64,000 bases of DNA from Kitasatospora cinereorecta (GTDB lineage: Bacteria > Actinomycetota > Actinomycetes > Streptomycetales > Streptomycetaceae): NCBI RefSeq assembly GCF_024172095.1, contig NZ_JAMZDX010000002.1, positions 124,001 through 188,000 of the forward strand, in the 5' to 3' direction. Under the pieces are notes generated by a model, which was not told the origin of the DNA, did no database searches, and was given only the letters and a program-made list of their open reading frames with translations. This document shows, one piece after another, positions 29,217 through 38,070 of this stretch (its first letter is position 1; the number at the start of each line of letters is the position of its first letter). Made by a program: the position numbers and the translations under genes.

Positions 29217-30482
29217 ATGCCAGGCCCGACCGTCGACGCCGGCGGCGACCAGTCCACCGAAGCCGCCCCGATACCCCCGGCGGTGCCACCCGGCCGGGCC
29301 ACCGTGGCCGTGCTGGGCGGACTGGCCGCCCTCGGACCGCTCACCACCGACCTCTACCTGCCCGCCCTGCCCGGCCTCACGGCCGACCTGCACTCCACCG
29401 CCCCCGCCGCCCAGCTCACCCTCACCGGTTCGCTGCTGGGCCTGGCCCTCGGCCAGCTGCTGTTCGGGCCGCTCAGCGACCGGATGGGCCGCCGCCGCCC
29501 GCTGCTGCTCGGCATGGCCGTCTACACCCTGGCCACCGTGGTCTGCGCGCTCGCGGACTCGATGCCCGTCCTGGTCGCCGGCCGCTCGCTGCAGGGCGCG
29601 GCCGGCGCGTCCGGGCTGGTGATCGCCCGGGCGATGGTGCGCGACCGGCTGGAGGGCGTCGCGATGATCCGCTTCCTGGCGTCGATGGGCCTGATCTCCG
29701 GCCTCGCCCCGATCTTCGCTCCGGTGGTCGGCGCCCAGCTGCTGCACGTCACCGACTGGCGCGGCACCTTCGTGGTCCTGGCGGTGCTCGGCGCGCTGCT
29801 CACGGCCGGCGCGGCGGTGTGGCTGCGCGAGAGCCTGCCGGCCGAACGGCGGCACGGCGGTGGCTTCGCCACCACCGCCCGGGCGATCGGCGGACTGCTG
29901 CGCGACGCGACCTTCCTCGGCTACATCCTCACCACCACCTTCGCCTTCGGCGCGCTGTTCGCGTACGTGGGCGGCTCCTCGGTGGTGCTCCAGACGGTGT
30001 ACGGGATCTCGCCGCAGACGTACAGCCTGATCTTCGCCGTCAACTCGATCGCGGTGGTGGGCTTCACCCAGCTGAACGGCCGGGTGCTGGTGCAGCGCTT
30101 CACCTCGGCGGCGCTGCTGACCGCGGGCCTGGCGGCCACCGCCGTCGCGGGGGCCGCGGTGATCCTCTTCACCGCGGTCTGGGACGTGGGCCTGCCCGGC
30201 GTCTGGCCGGCGCTGTTCCTGCTGATGGCGAGCATGGGCGTGGTGCTGCCCAACTCCAGCGCGCAGGCGCTCACCCTCGCCCCGCACGCGGCGGGTTCCG
30301 CGTCCGCGCTGCTCGGGACGGGTACCTTCCTGTGCGGTTCGATCGTCGCGCCGCTGTCCAGCGCGGGCGGGCACCCGTCTGCCCTCGCGCTCGGCGTGAT
30401 CGTGCTCGGCTGCGCGATGCTGGCGCTGGCCGCGTACGTGCTGCTGTGCCGTCCGCGCGGTGCGGTGGTGCAGGAGGCGTGA
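29217..30482 (+). CDS. Bcr/CflA-family multidrug MFS exporter
   Basis: The 421-aa product has the twelve-helix layout of a drug:proton antiporter. Helix 1 LGGLAALGPLTTDLYLPALP with the acidic residue in TTDLYLPA is typical of the Bcr/CflA branch, as are the loop 2-3 motif GPLSDRMGRRRPLL and the motif-C-like GLISGLAPIFAPVVG. It should export drugs such as bicyclomycin or chloramphenicol-like compounds, or sulfathiazole-type molecules; the actual substrate is unknown. ATG 29217 follows GTGAGGAGCCCC. Confidence 0.9.
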   Translation: MPGPTVDAGGDQSTEAAPIPPAVPPGRATVAVLGGLAALGPLTTDLYLPALPGLTADLHSTAPAAQLTLTGSLLGLALGQLLFGPLSDRMGRRRPLLLGMAVYTLATVVCALADSMPVLVAGRSLQGAAGASGLVIARAMVRDRLEGVAMIRFLASMGLISGLAPIFAPVVGAQLLHVTDWRGTFVVLAVLGALLTAGAAVWLRESLPAERRHGGGFATTARAIGGLLRDATFLGYILTTTFAFGALFAYVGGSSVVLQTVYGISPQTYSLIFAVNSIAVVGFTQLNGRVLVQRFTSAALLTAGLAATAVAGAAVILFTAVWDVGLPGVWPALFLLMASMGVVLPNSSAQALTLAPHAAGSASALLGTGTFLCGSIVAPLSSAGGHPSALALGVIVLGCAMLALAAYVLLCRPRGAVVQEA

Positions 30483-30489
30483 CGCCGGC

Positions 30490-31377
30490 TCAGTGGCCGC
30501 TGCCGCGGGCCAGCAGCCGGGTGCGGGCGTAGTCGGCGAAGCCGGGGCCCGCGGCGGTGGCCACCGGGTCGGCGGTGTTGCCGCCGGGTTTCACCGTGCC
30601 GGAGACCGTGTAGTAGCCGTAACGGCCGATCGCGGCATGGGTGTTGGCGCAGCCTGCGGTGATGCACCAGGCGGTGGAGCCGGCCTTCACCAGGCCCTGT
30701 ACCTGGCCCTGGTGGGCGGCGTTGGCGGCGTCCGCCTGGGCCTTGCCGTCCAGGACGGCGACGCCGATGGTCACCGCGCTGCTGCCGGAGGTGTAGGTGA
30801 CGCGCAGCAGCGTCCGGCAGTTCTGGGCGGCGAGCACGTCGCCGAGGCCGCCGGTGGTGGCCTGCCAGCAGGTGGCGGTGGCGGCGTCGGTGAGGCGGGT
30901 CCAGGTCCTGCCGCCGATGCTCAGGGTGGCGGCCGGGAAGAGGCTGCCGGGGTCGAGCGGGGCGGTGTCGGTGGCGGCGGAGGAGATCGCCGTCAGCGGG
31001 TCGAGGGTGGTCGGCGCGGCCGGGGCGGAGGGGGTGGCCGAGGCGCCGGCTCGGGGTTTGGCCGACGTGGCGGCGGACGCGGATGCCGAGGCCGGACCGG
31101 AGGGCGCGGCCGAGTCCGAGGCGGTGGGGGCGGCCGCGCTGCTGCTCGGCTGCTCGGCGACGGCGGGGGAGGAGGCGGGGTCCTGGGCCAGCCGCTCGGC
31201 GCTGCCGCCGCCCCCGCCGAGCACCACCGCGGTCACGGTGATGCCGCCGACGGCGAGGGCGGCCGCGGCCGCGGTCCCGATGGTCCGCAGCCGCTTGCGC
31301 CGGGCCTGCTCGCGTTCGTTGCGCTCGGCCAGCGCGGTCCAGTCCGGCGTGCTGTCGGTCCCCCACCCGTCGCTCAT
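30490..31377 (-). CDS. Membrane-anchored hypothetical protein with Ala/Ser linker
   Basis: The 295-aa product has a short cytosolic N-terminus with a basic stretch (EREQARRKRLR), one membrane helix (TAAAAALAVGGITVTAVVLG), an Ala/Ser/Pro-rich linker (about 65-130) and an extracytoplasmic domain with four cysteines (ATCWQATTGG, AQNCRTLL, WCITAGC). The cysteine pairs suggest disulfides. No family is recognised. The ATG at 31377 is only 13 bp from the MITE-like element, so that insertion forms its entire upstream region and may provide or disrupt its promoter. Confidence 0.72.
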   Translation of the reverse strand: MSDGWGTDSTPDWTALAERNEREQARRKRLRTIGTAAAAALAVGGITVTAVVLGGGGGSAERLAQDPASSPAVAEQPSSSAAAPTASDSAAPSGPASASASAATSAKPRAGASATPSAPAAPTTLDPLTAISSAATDTAPLDPGSLFPAATLSIGGRTWTRLTDAATATCWQATTGGLGDVLAAQNCRTLLRVTYTSGSSAVTIGVAVLDGKAQADAANAAHQGQVQGLVKAGSTAWCITAGCANTHAAIGRYGYYTVSGTVKPGGNTADPVATAAGPGFADYARTRLLARGSGH

Positions 31378-31390
31378 GGTGGAGGATCCT

Positions 31391-31614
31391 AAGGCCTGTC
31401 TGACAATTCCCGCCGGGCGGCCGACGCCGGAGTACGCACCTCGCCGGCTTGTCGTCGGTCGCCGATGGCCCCCAGCCTCCGGCCGGGAGGTGCCCCCACC
31501 GCATGGACTCCCTCCTCCGCACCGCCGAGCCACGCTCCCTCCTTGCCCGCCAACGGGCAGGAGGGGCCCATCAACGCCGCCCGCTGATCCGACGGGAATT
31601 GTCAGACAGGCCTT
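31391..31614. mobile_element. MITE-like element, 224 bp, perfect 22-bp terminal inverted repeats
   Basis: The ends at 31391-31412 and 31593-31614 are exact inverted repeats of 22 bp; the left end starts AAGGCCTGTCTGACAATTCC. The 180 bp between them hold no convincing gene. Non-coding length and precise termini fit a miniature inverted-repeat transposable element mobilised by an unlinked transposase, or an IS remnant. I could not identify a clear target-site duplication in the flanks. Confidence 0.75.
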
Positions 31615-31678
31615 GGAACACAGGATCGAACGGACGGACCGCGCGGGCCGGGGCTCACCTGTTCGACTGTCCGGAGGT

Positions 31679-33415
31679 TCAGGCGATGGCGAAGTCGTCG
31701 CCGTACACGGTGCCCTGGCCGTACCAGCCGTGCAGGTAGACGGTGACGGTGCCGGAGGCGCCGGTGGTGAAGGGGACGCTCAGCTTGGTCCAGCCGGCCG
31801 AGTTGGCCCAGGTGGAGCCGGTGGCGCCGCCCCGGACGCCCAGGTAGGCGTAGTTGCCCTGGACCCAACCGGTCAGCGTGTACTTGGTGTTGGGCGCCAG
31901 GGTGACGGTCTGGGTGCACTCGCCGGTCTGGCTCGCGGTCGGCGCGGCCGCCAGGGCCTTGGCGCCGGAGTGGACCGGGGTGGAGACCACGGCGCCGCCG
32001 CTCTGGCAGCTCCACGGGGCCAGGGCGCCGGTCTCCAGGTCGCCGTTGACCAGCACGCCGGATCCGCCGCCGCCACCGGTGACGGTCAGCGTGTACGTCG
32101 CGCTGTGGCTGCCGGACGGCGCGGTGCCGGTCACGGTGAGCGGGTAACTGCCGGGCGCCACGGCCGCGGTGGTGGTCACCGAGAGAGTGGCGCTGCCGCC
32201 CGCGGTGACGCTGGAGGCGCTCAGCGCGGCGGTCACCCCGGCCGGGGCGCCGGCCACGGCGAGCGAGACGGTCTGCGCCGACCCGGCGGTGACCGCGGTG
32301 GCCACGGTGGCGGAGGCCGAGCCGCCGGGCGCGGTCGAGCCGGACGCCGGGTTCACCGCCAGGGAGAAGTCGTTGGTGGCCTGGCCGCCGCCGGTGAACG
32401 GCGCGAAGACGTGGCTGAAGTCCCAGGTGCCCTGGGCGATGCCGGAGCAGCTGTCGGAGCCGGCGGTGCCGGGGCAGCCGCCGTTGTCGCGCTGCAGGGC
32501 CCAGAACGAGAGGGTGCCGATGCCCTTGCTCACGGCCCAGTTGTAGACGGTGGTGGCGTTGTCCAGGGTGAACGTCTCGGCCGCGCCGAAGTCGTCGATG
32601 CCGAGCATCTCGGTGATGCCGATCGAACCCCACAGCTGGGCCGGGGTCTTGGCCGGGTAGAGCTTGGCCAGCTGGTTGTACAGGCCGGTCGCGGCGGTCT
32701 GGGTGTCGGTGGCCATGTTGTGCGCGGCGTTGTCGTAGTAGTCGAAGGTCATCAGGTTGACCACGTCGATGCGCGCGTTGTTGGTGACCGCGTTCTTCAG
32801 CACGTTGAGGCCGCTGGCGGCCAGGCCGGAGGTGGTGGTCGGCAGGGTGTAGCCGAACTGGAGGGTCCGGCCGTTCGCGGCCGCCCAGTCCTCGACCAGC
32901 TTGATCGCCTTGTTGCGGCGGTCGATACCGGCGGTGTTGGTCAGCGAGTTGTCCTCGATGTCGAGGTCGATCCGGCTGACGTCGTAGGTGGTGACGACCG
33001 ACTCGAAGGCGGCGGCGATGGCGTTGACGTCGGTGCAGCTGTCGGCCAGCTCGGTGCCGGTGTTGTCGGCCGTGTAGCCGCCGAAGGAGGGGATCACGTC
33101 CCCGCCGGCGGCCCGGATGGCGGTGATGTCGGAGCCGAAGACCGCGTTGGAGACGGGCATCCCGGTGTCGCCGTTCCACAGCGGCGTGCAGGAGCCCTTG
33201 CTCGCGGTCTGCAGGAAGGCCATGGTCAGGTTCTTGGCCCCGGACTGGGCGGCCAGCGCGGCCGGACTCGCCCCGGTCCAGGCCTCGAAGTACGGGGCGA
33301 ACACGTGCTGCGGCAGCGGGGTGGCCGCCTCGGCGGGGGTGGCGAGCAGGCCGAGTGAACCGGCCAGCACGGCGCCCGCCGCCAGCAGGGCGTGCAGGGG
33401 TCGGTGAAGACGCAT
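31679..33415 (-). CDS. Secreted GH18 chitinase with Ig-like and C-terminal carbohydrate-binding domains
   Basis: The 578-aa product has a signal peptide (LHALLAAGAVLAGSLGLLA, PAEAATP cleavage near 30), a GH18 barrel (about 35-350) with SRIDLDIED (Asp150, Asp152, Glu154), an Ig/FN-like module (about 365-460, alternating Ser/Thr/Val strands) and a CBM4/9- or CBM-like beta-sandwich from GVLVNGDLETGALAPWSC to the end. It should degrade chitin outside the cell and bind the polymer through the terminal module. ATG 33415 follows GGAGCACTG. A strong DasR-like site lies in its promoter. Confidence 0.92.
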   Translation of the reverse strand: MRLHRPLHALLAAGAVLAGSLGLLATPAEAATPLPQHVFAPYFEAWTGASPAALAAQSGAKNLTMAFLQTASKGSCTPLWNGDTGMPVSNAVFGSDITAIRAAGGDVIPSFGGYTADNTGTELADSCTDVNAIAAAFESVVTTYDVSRIDLDIEDNSLTNTAGIDRRNKAIKLVEDWAAANGRTLQFGYTLPTTTSGLAASGLNVLKNAVTNNARIDVVNLMTFDYYDNAAHNMATDTQTAATGLYNQLAKLYPAKTPAQLWGSIGITEMLGIDDFGAAETFTLDNATTVYNWAVSKGIGTLSFWALQRDNGGCPGTAGSDSCSGIAQGTWDFSHVFAPFTGGGQATNDFSLAVNPASGSTAPGGSASATVATAVTAGSAQTVSLAVAGAPAGVTAALSASSVTAGGSATLSVTTTAAVAPGSYPLTVTGTAPSGSHSATYTLTVTGGGGGSGVLVNGDLETGALAPWSCQSGGAVVSTPVHSGAKALAAAPTASQTGECTQTVTLAPNTKYTLTGWVQGNYAYLGVRGGATGSTWANSAGWTKLSVPFTTGASGTVTVYLHGWYGQGTVYGDDFAIA

Positions 33416-33548
33416 CAGTGCTCCATCAGGCGCGATCGGACAAGAAGGAGCCGCGCGTCCGGACGGTCGCGCGGCGGTGCCTGGTGCAGGGAGGAGCGGC
33501 CGGGTGGGCACACCCCCACGATGCGTCCCGGTCCGACGAGCAAGCCCA

Positions 33549-33577
33549 ATGATTGGTCTGGACCATGCGTCTGTCAA
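33549..33577 (-). promoter_or_regulatory. Promoter of the GH18/CBM chitinase with embedded DasR (dre) site
   Basis: On the minus strand TTGACA (33577-33572) and AATCAT (33554-33549) are 17 bp apart. The spacer and -10 overlap TGGTCCAGACCA (33565-33554), 11 of 12 matches to the DasR consensus core TGGTCTAGACCA. Binding of DasR here would block RNA polymerase. A small palindrome (CTGTCAAG, AAC, CTTGACAG) covers the -35. Confidence 0.78.
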
Positions 33578-33593
33578 GAACCTTGACAGTTCG

Positions 33594-34472
33594 TCAGCGC
33601 TCGTCCTTCTCGGAGGCGGACGGGCCGAGCCGTCCGGCGGTCAGCAGATGGCCGCTCACCCCCAGCAGGGAGGGGACCGACTCGGTGCGGCGCAGCGCGT
33701 CCAGTACGACGGCCCGGCGGTCGGCGTCGTCCAGGTGCTCCTCCATGTCGGGCATCAACCAGGCCGAGCCCTCCAGCCCGTACTGGCCGAACGACGCCAG
33801 ACCGGCCTCGGCGAACTCGGCCGGGACGTCCTCCGGGCGGTGGAAGTAGGCGGTGGTGAACATCGAGTCGCGCTCCGAGTGCGCCAGCACCCCGGTCTCC
33901 ATCGCCGACTCGGTGCGGGCCCGGCGGTTCGGCTCGAAGTACACGGCGGTGCGCAGCAGGTCGTGCATGCCTGCCCAGCGGTTGATGGTGGCGGCCACCA
34001 CCAGGCCGCCAGGGCGCACCGCGCGGGCCGCCTCGGCCAGCGCGCGCAGCCGGTCGGCCCGCTCGGTCAGGTGGTAGAGCGGGCCGAGCAGCAGGACCGC
34101 GTCGTAGCTGCCGTCGGCGGCCGCCAGGGCGCGGGCGTCGCCGAGCGCGGCGTTGACACCGGGGAGCTGCCTGGCCTGTTCGACGTGGAGCGGCACCGGG
34201 TCGACCAGGTCCACCCGGTGCCCGTCCCCGGCCAGCCACGCGGCGTGGATGCCGGCGCCGCCGCCCACGTCCAGGATCCGCAGCGGGGTCTCGCCCAGCA
34301 GGCGGCGCAGCACGTCCTGGGTGCGCCAGAACTCCAGGCGGTTGCGGCCGCTGAGCAGGCGGTCCTGCTCCGCGCCGCGCTCGTAGTAGGCGAGGATCTC
34401 GGGGCGCAGGGCGTCGGGGGCGGTGGCCCCGGGTGCCGTCTCCGCGGGTGTCGTGGTGTTTGCGTCGGTCAT
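33594..34472 (-). CDS. Class I SAM-dependent methyltransferase
   Basis: The 292-aa product has motif I LRILDVGGGAGIHAAWLA, motif II acidic end VDLVDPVPLH, and LLLGPLYHLTERADRLRAL typical of small-molecule methyltransferases. Residues downstream (about 160-220) are variable and presumably bind the acceptor, which is unknown. The ATG at 34472 was chosen because the methyltransferase fold begins soon after; the longer frame upstream is antisense to the next gene. It is transcribed alone, divergently from the transglycosylase-like gene. Confidence 0.85.
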   Translation of the reverse strand: MTDANTTTPAETAPGATAPDALRPEILAYYERGAEQDRLLSGRNRLEFWRTQDVLRRLLGETPLRILDVGGGAGIHAAWLAGDGHRVDLVDPVPLHVEQARQLPGVNAALGDARALAAADGSYDAVLLLGPLYHLTERADRLRALAEAARAVRPGGLVVAATINRWAGMHDLLRTAVYFEPNRRARTESAMETGVLAHSERDSMFTTAYFHRPEDVPAEFAEAGLASFGQYGLEGSAWLMPDMEEHLDDADRRAVVLDALRRTESVPSLLGVSGHLLTAGRLGPSASEKDER

Positions 34473-34913
34473 GGCGTCATGATGATCCGCCTGATGATCT
34501 TCGGACAATCCGTTTACGGTGATCCGATCATCACGCCGGGTAGGGGTGGGGGCGCCTCGGCGGTGAGTCGGACCACAGGGCTTTCCAAGGCACGACGGCC
34601 GGTCGTGGAGGGAATCCGTGGGCATGGGCGCCTGAAATGCCGGTTTCGAAAGCCAAGGCCGCCGTTGACTACGACGCGGCGTCGTAGCGGGGGCCCCTTG
34701 GCGGGCGTCCGGGGCTCTGGCAACACTGGTCGAGTCGCAAGGCGCTCCACCGCATTCGACCGTGCCGCCCGTCAGGGCCTGGCAGGTCCGGGGAGCGCGT
34801 CCGTACGGCACACACCGAGACCGGGGTGCCCACGGCCCGGCGGCGCACGTGGTGGCCGAACAGCCGCCGACCAGCGCCCGGGCCGGTCCGAACCGATCGA
34901 GGAATCCACTCTG
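34473..34913. other. Divergent intergenic region, 441 bp, with a palindrome
   Basis: No gene is convincing here. CTACGACGC, G, GCGTCGTAG at 34669-34687 is a perfect 9-bp inverted repeat and may be an operator or hairpin. Because related cell-wall lytic genes of Streptomyces often carry a c-di-AMP (ydaO-type) riboswitch in such leaders, I looked for its conserved core and did not find it. Confidence 0.6.
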
Positions 34914-35726
34914 ATGCGTAGCTCCCTCCTGTCCGCCATGCGCAAGCGCTCGACCGTCCTGGTGGCCTCCGCCGGCCTGGTGACCGTCGCCTCCGTGGCC
35001 GCGCTGGCGCTGCCCGAGGACCACGCTTCCGCCCGGACCGTCCCCGCCGCCGTCCAGGCGGCGGCGGTCCGGCCGGCGGCCGCCGAGGCGCCCGCCACCA
35101 CCGGGCCGGCCACCGAGGCGCCGGCCACCACTGCGCCAGCCACCGAGGCGCCCACTGCGCCGGCCGCCGCGCCGCAGACCCAGGCCGCCCAGCCGCAGGC
35201 CCAGCAGCCGCAGAGCCCGCAGTCCGAGGCCGCGGCCGCGTCGGCCCCGGCGCAGCAGCCCGAGGCTCCGAAGCACGAGTCCGCGAAGCCCGCGGCCCCG
35301 AAGGCCGAGGCTCCGAAGCCCGCCGCTAAGGCTGCCGAGACCCCCGCCGCGAAGGCGCAGCCCGAGCCGCAGCAGCAGACCGGGGCCGCCTCCCGCTCCG
35401 AGCAGCGCTCCGCGCTGGCCGCGCCGGCCGACAGCAGCCCCGCCGCCGTCCAGGAGCTGGCCAAGTCGATCGTCCCGGCCGGCCAGTACGCCGCGTTCAG
35501 CAACATCGTCAGCCACGAGAGCGGCTGGGACATCAAGGCCACCAACGCCTCCTCCGGCGCCTACGGCCTGGCCCAGGCGCTGCCGGGTTCGAAGATGGCC
35601 TCGGTGGGTGCCGACTGGCGCACCAACCCGGAGGTCCAGATCAAGTGGGCGCTGAATTACATGAACGAGCGCTACGGCAGCCCGAACGCCGCCTGGGCGT
35701 TCTGGCAGACCCACCACTGGTACTGA
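34914..35726 (+). CDS. Secreted lytic-transglycosylase-like cell wall protein
   Basis: The 270-aa product has an N-terminal signal or anchor (RSTVLVASAGLVTVASVAALALP), a long Ala/Pro/Glu/Lys/Gln-rich disordered linker (about 40-165) and a C-terminal SLT-like domain of about 80 residues. The latter shows FSNIVSHESGWDIKATNASS with the catalytic Glu in SHESGW, then GAYGLAQALPGSKM and the terminal AWAFWQTHHWY. It likely cleaves peptidoglycan glycan strands during growth, germination or resuscitation. ATG 34914 precedes the signal directly. A terminator follows. Confidence 0.88.
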   Translation: MRSSLLSAMRKRSTVLVASAGLVTVASVAALALPEDHASARTVPAAVQAAAVRPAAAEAPATTGPATEAPATTAPATEAPTAPAAAPQTQAAQPQAQQPQSPQSEAAAASAPAQQPEAPKHESAKPAAPKAEAPKPAAKAAETPAAKAQPEPQQQTGAASRSEQRSALAAPADSSPAAVQELAKSIVPAGQYAAFSNIVSHESGWDIKATNASSGAYGLAQALPGSKMASVGADWRTNPEVQIKWALNYMNERYGSPNAAWAFWQTHHWY

Positions 35727-35746
35727 CCGGACCGGTGACGCGTACG

Positions 35747-35783
35747 CCGAAGGGGCGCGGGAGGAATTTCCGCGCCCCTTCGG
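35747..35783. terminator. Bidirectional terminator
   Basis: A perfect 14-bp stem (CCGAAGGGGCGCGG and complement) closes a 9-nt loop between the converging transglycosylase-like and osmoprotectant-binding genes. Confidence 0.85.
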
Positions 35784-35807
35784 CATGCCGGCACACCGGC
35801 GGCCGGA

Positions 35808-36722
35808 TCAGCCGAGGCCGTTGGTCTTCAGCCAGTCCTTGGCGACCGCCGACGGGTCCTCCTTGTCCACCGCGACGCGCTTCATCAGCGCGGTCAGCCC
35901 GGCGGTGTCGAGCTTGGCGGAGACGGCGTTGAGCGCGGCGCTCGCGGTGGCGTCCACGCCGGCCTTGTTGACCAGCGGGGTGACGTTCTGCGCGCTGAAC
36001 AGGTTCTTCGGGTCGGCCAGTGGGACGAGCTTCAGCTGGACGATCCGCGGGTCGGTGGTGAAGACGTTGCCGACCTGGATCGTGCCGTCCTTGAGCGCGT
36101 TGGCGGTGGTGTCACCGGTGGGCTTCCACTCCTTGAAGGTGAGCCCGTAGGTGTCCTTGAACTGCTGCTCGCGACGGGACTTGAACTCCGGCGGCCCGCC
36201 GATCGCCAGCTCGCCCGCCTTCGCGGACAGGTCGGCGATGGTCTTGAGGCCCAGCCGGTCGGCGGTGTCCTGGCTGACCGTGAGCGAGTCCTTGTCCTCG
36301 GCGGCGGCCGAGTCCAGGATCGCCAGGCCGGCCGGCAGCTTCTCCTTCAGCGCCGCGTTGACCTGCTCGCTGCCGGCCGCGGTGGCCTTGGGGTCGAGGT
36401 AGCCGAGCAGCGCGCCGTTGTACTCGGGGAGCACGGTCAGGCTGCCGCTCTGCAACTGCCCGTAGAGCACCTCCCGGCTGCCGATGTTGAACTTCTCCTC
36501 GACCTTGACGCCCTTGGCCTTGAGCGCCTGGGAGTAGATCGAGGCGAGCAGCACGTTCTCCGGGAAGTTGGCCGAGCCGACCACCACCGTCTTCGCGCCG
36601 GAGTCCTTCGCGGCGGCTGAGCCGGAGCCCGAGGCGAGCGGGTCGCCGCCGGAGGAGGAGCACGCCGCCGCGCCGAGCACCAGGGCGGCCGCGGTGAGCG
36701 TTCTGACCAGACGGGTCGTCAT
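35808..36722 (-). CDS. Osmoprotectant/glycine-betaine ABC transporter substrate-binding lipoprotein
   Basis: The 304-aa product has a lipoprotein signal with lipobox LGAAACSSS and an OpuAC/ProX-type binding domain: VVVGSANFPENVLLASIYSQAL, LYGQLQSGSLTVLPEYNGALLGYL, and VFTTDPRIVQLKLVPLADP. It should capture glycine betaine, choline or a related quaternary amine and hand it to the two permeases and ATPase of the same operon. It is the last gene; its ATG overlaps the preceding stop (ATGA). Confidence 0.92.
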   Translation of the reverse strand: MTTRLVRTLTAAALVLGAAACSSSGGDPLASGSGSAAAKDSGAKTVVVGSANFPENVLLASIYSQALKAKGVKVEEKFNIGSREVLYGQLQSGSLTVLPEYNGALLGYLDPKATAAGSEQVNAALKEKLPAGLAILDSAAAEDKDSLTVSQDTADRLGLKTIADLSAKAGELAIGGPPEFKSRREQQFKDTYGLTFKEWKPTGDTTANALKDGTIQVGNVFTTDPRIVQLKLVPLADPKNLFSAQNVTPLVNKAGVDATASAALNAVSAKLDTAGLTALMKRVAVDKEDPSAVAKDWLKTNGLG

Positions 36723-37414
36723 ATCGATTCCTTGTCCATGGGGTGGGTGCGCCGCGCCCGGGTGCCGGGCGGTGACGCGTACCGGATCAGCAGGGCGAAC
36801 AGGAGTTGGGTGGCGACGGCGAGCAGTACGACCAGCAGCGCGCCGCCGACGGTGGTGGGGAAGTTCCGGGTGGCCAGGCCGTCGACCACGTACCGGCCGA
36901 GCCCGCCGAGCCCGGCGTACGCGGCGACCGTCGCGGTGGCGATCACCTGGACCGCGGCGGTGCGCAGACCGGCCAGCAGGGTGGGCAGGGCGATCGGGAG
37001 GCAGACGGTGAACAGGGTCTGCCGGTGGGTGAGGCCGATGCCGCGGGCGGCGTCCCGGACGTCCGGGTCGGTGCCGCGGATCCCCTCGGCCGAGGCGACC
37101 AGCAGCGGCGGCGCGGCGAGCGCCACCAGCGGCAGCAGGACGGCGGCGTCGCCGACCCCGGCCAGCAGGACGGCCAGGGTCACCAGGCCGAGCGTGGGCA
37201 GCGCGCGGGCGACCCCGGTGAGGGCGGTGACCAGGACCACCCCGCGGCCGGTGTAGCCGATCAGCAGCCCGAGCGGCACGGCCAGCACCGCGGCGAGCAG
37301 TAGCGCCTCCCCGGCGAAGACCAGGTGCTCCAGGACGCGGTTGGCGATCGAGTCCGGGCCGCTGCGGTGGGCCGGGTCGGAGAGGAAGTCGGAGATCCAG
37401 CCGAGCCAGTTCAT
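36719..37414 (-). CDS. Osmoprotectant ABC transporter permease
   Basis: The 231-aa product is an integral membrane permease with five to six helices and the cytosolic coupling loop DVRDAARGIGLTHRQTLFTVCLPIALP (EAA-type motif). GLGGLGRYVVDGL is typical of the OpuB/ProW branch. The ATG at 37414 overlaps the stop of the other permease gene (ATGA); a longer frame upstream is unnecessary. It pairs with the second permease to form the heterodimeric channel. Confidence 0.92.
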   Translation of the reverse strand: MNWLGWISDFLSDPAHRSGPDSIANRVLEHLVFAGEALLLAAVLAVPLGLLIGYTGRGVVLVTALTGVARALPTLGLVTLAVLLAGVGDAAVLLPLVALAAPPLLVASAEGIRGTDPDVRDAARGIGLTHRQTLFTVCLPIALPTLLAGLRTAAVQVIATATVAAYAGLGGLGRYVVDGLATRNFPTTVGGALLVVLLAVATQLLFALLIRYASPPGTRARRTHPMDKESI

Positions 37415-38070
37415 CGGGCCGCTCCGCTCGCCCACGGCGCCAGCACCCGGCGGGCCAGCACCAGCAGCAGGTCGGTGGCCAGCGCCAGCAGCGCGACCAG
37501 GGCGATGCCCGCCAGGATCGGGGTCGGGAAGGTGCGCTGGAAGCCGTCGATGAACAGGTAGCCGAGGCCGCCGCGCCCGATCAGCGCGCCGACCGCGGCC
37601 AGCGAGATGCTGGACACCGCCGCCACCCGGAGGCCGGCGATCAGGAACGGTACGGCGGCCGGGAGTTCGACCGTCGCCAGCCGGTGCCAGGGCCCGTAGC
37701 CCATCGCCACCGCCGACTGCCGCACCGACTCCGGTACGGCGCGCAGCCCGTCGACCGTGGTCGGCAGCAGCACCGCCAGGGCGTAGCAGGTGAGCGGGAT
37801 CATCACGGTGGCCATGGTGGCCAGCCCGGTGTAGGGGATCAGCACCACGAACACCGCCAGCGAGGGCAGCGCGTACACCACGTTGAAGACCGCCGCGAGC
37901 GGTTGGTAGAGGCGGGGGAAGCGGGCGCAGACCAGGCCGAGCGGCACCGCGAGGACCAGCGCGACCAGCACCGGGACCAGGGCGATCACGGCATGGTCGG
38001 CGGCCAGGCCGCCCAGGTAGCCGAGGTGGTCGCCGATCCAGTGCCAGCGGACGAGCGGTTCACCGTCCAT
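37411..38070 (-). CDS. Osmoprotectant ABC transporter permease
   Basis: The 219-aa product is the second membrane subunit, with helices from HAVIALVPVLVALVLAVPLGLV onward and coupling loop PESVRQSAVAMGYGPWHRLATVELPAAVP. IGRGGLGYLFIDGFQ matches its partner permease. ATG 38070 lies 11 nt inside the ATPase gene end, giving a tight overlap. It and the 231-aa permease likely form the transmembrane channel. Confidence 0.92.
   Translation of the reverse strand: MDGEPLVRWHWIGDHLGYLGGLAADHAVIALVPVLVALVLAVPLGLVCARFPRLYQPLAAVFNVVYALPSLAVFVVLIPYTGLATMATVMIPLTCYALAVLLPTTVDGLRAVPESVRQSAVAMGYGPWHRLATVELPAAVPFLIAGLRVAAVSSISLAAVGALIGRGGLGYLFIDGFQRTFPTPILAGIALVALLALATDLLLVLARRVLAPWASGAAR

Noticed and set aside
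34514..34750. 78-codon minus-strand ORF
   Set aside because: No ribosome site, no recognisable composition or motif, and it spans the palindrome at 34669.
34473..34913. c-di-AMP riboswitch in the leader of the transglycosylase-like gene
   Set aside because: The conserved core sequence of the ydaO class is not visible.
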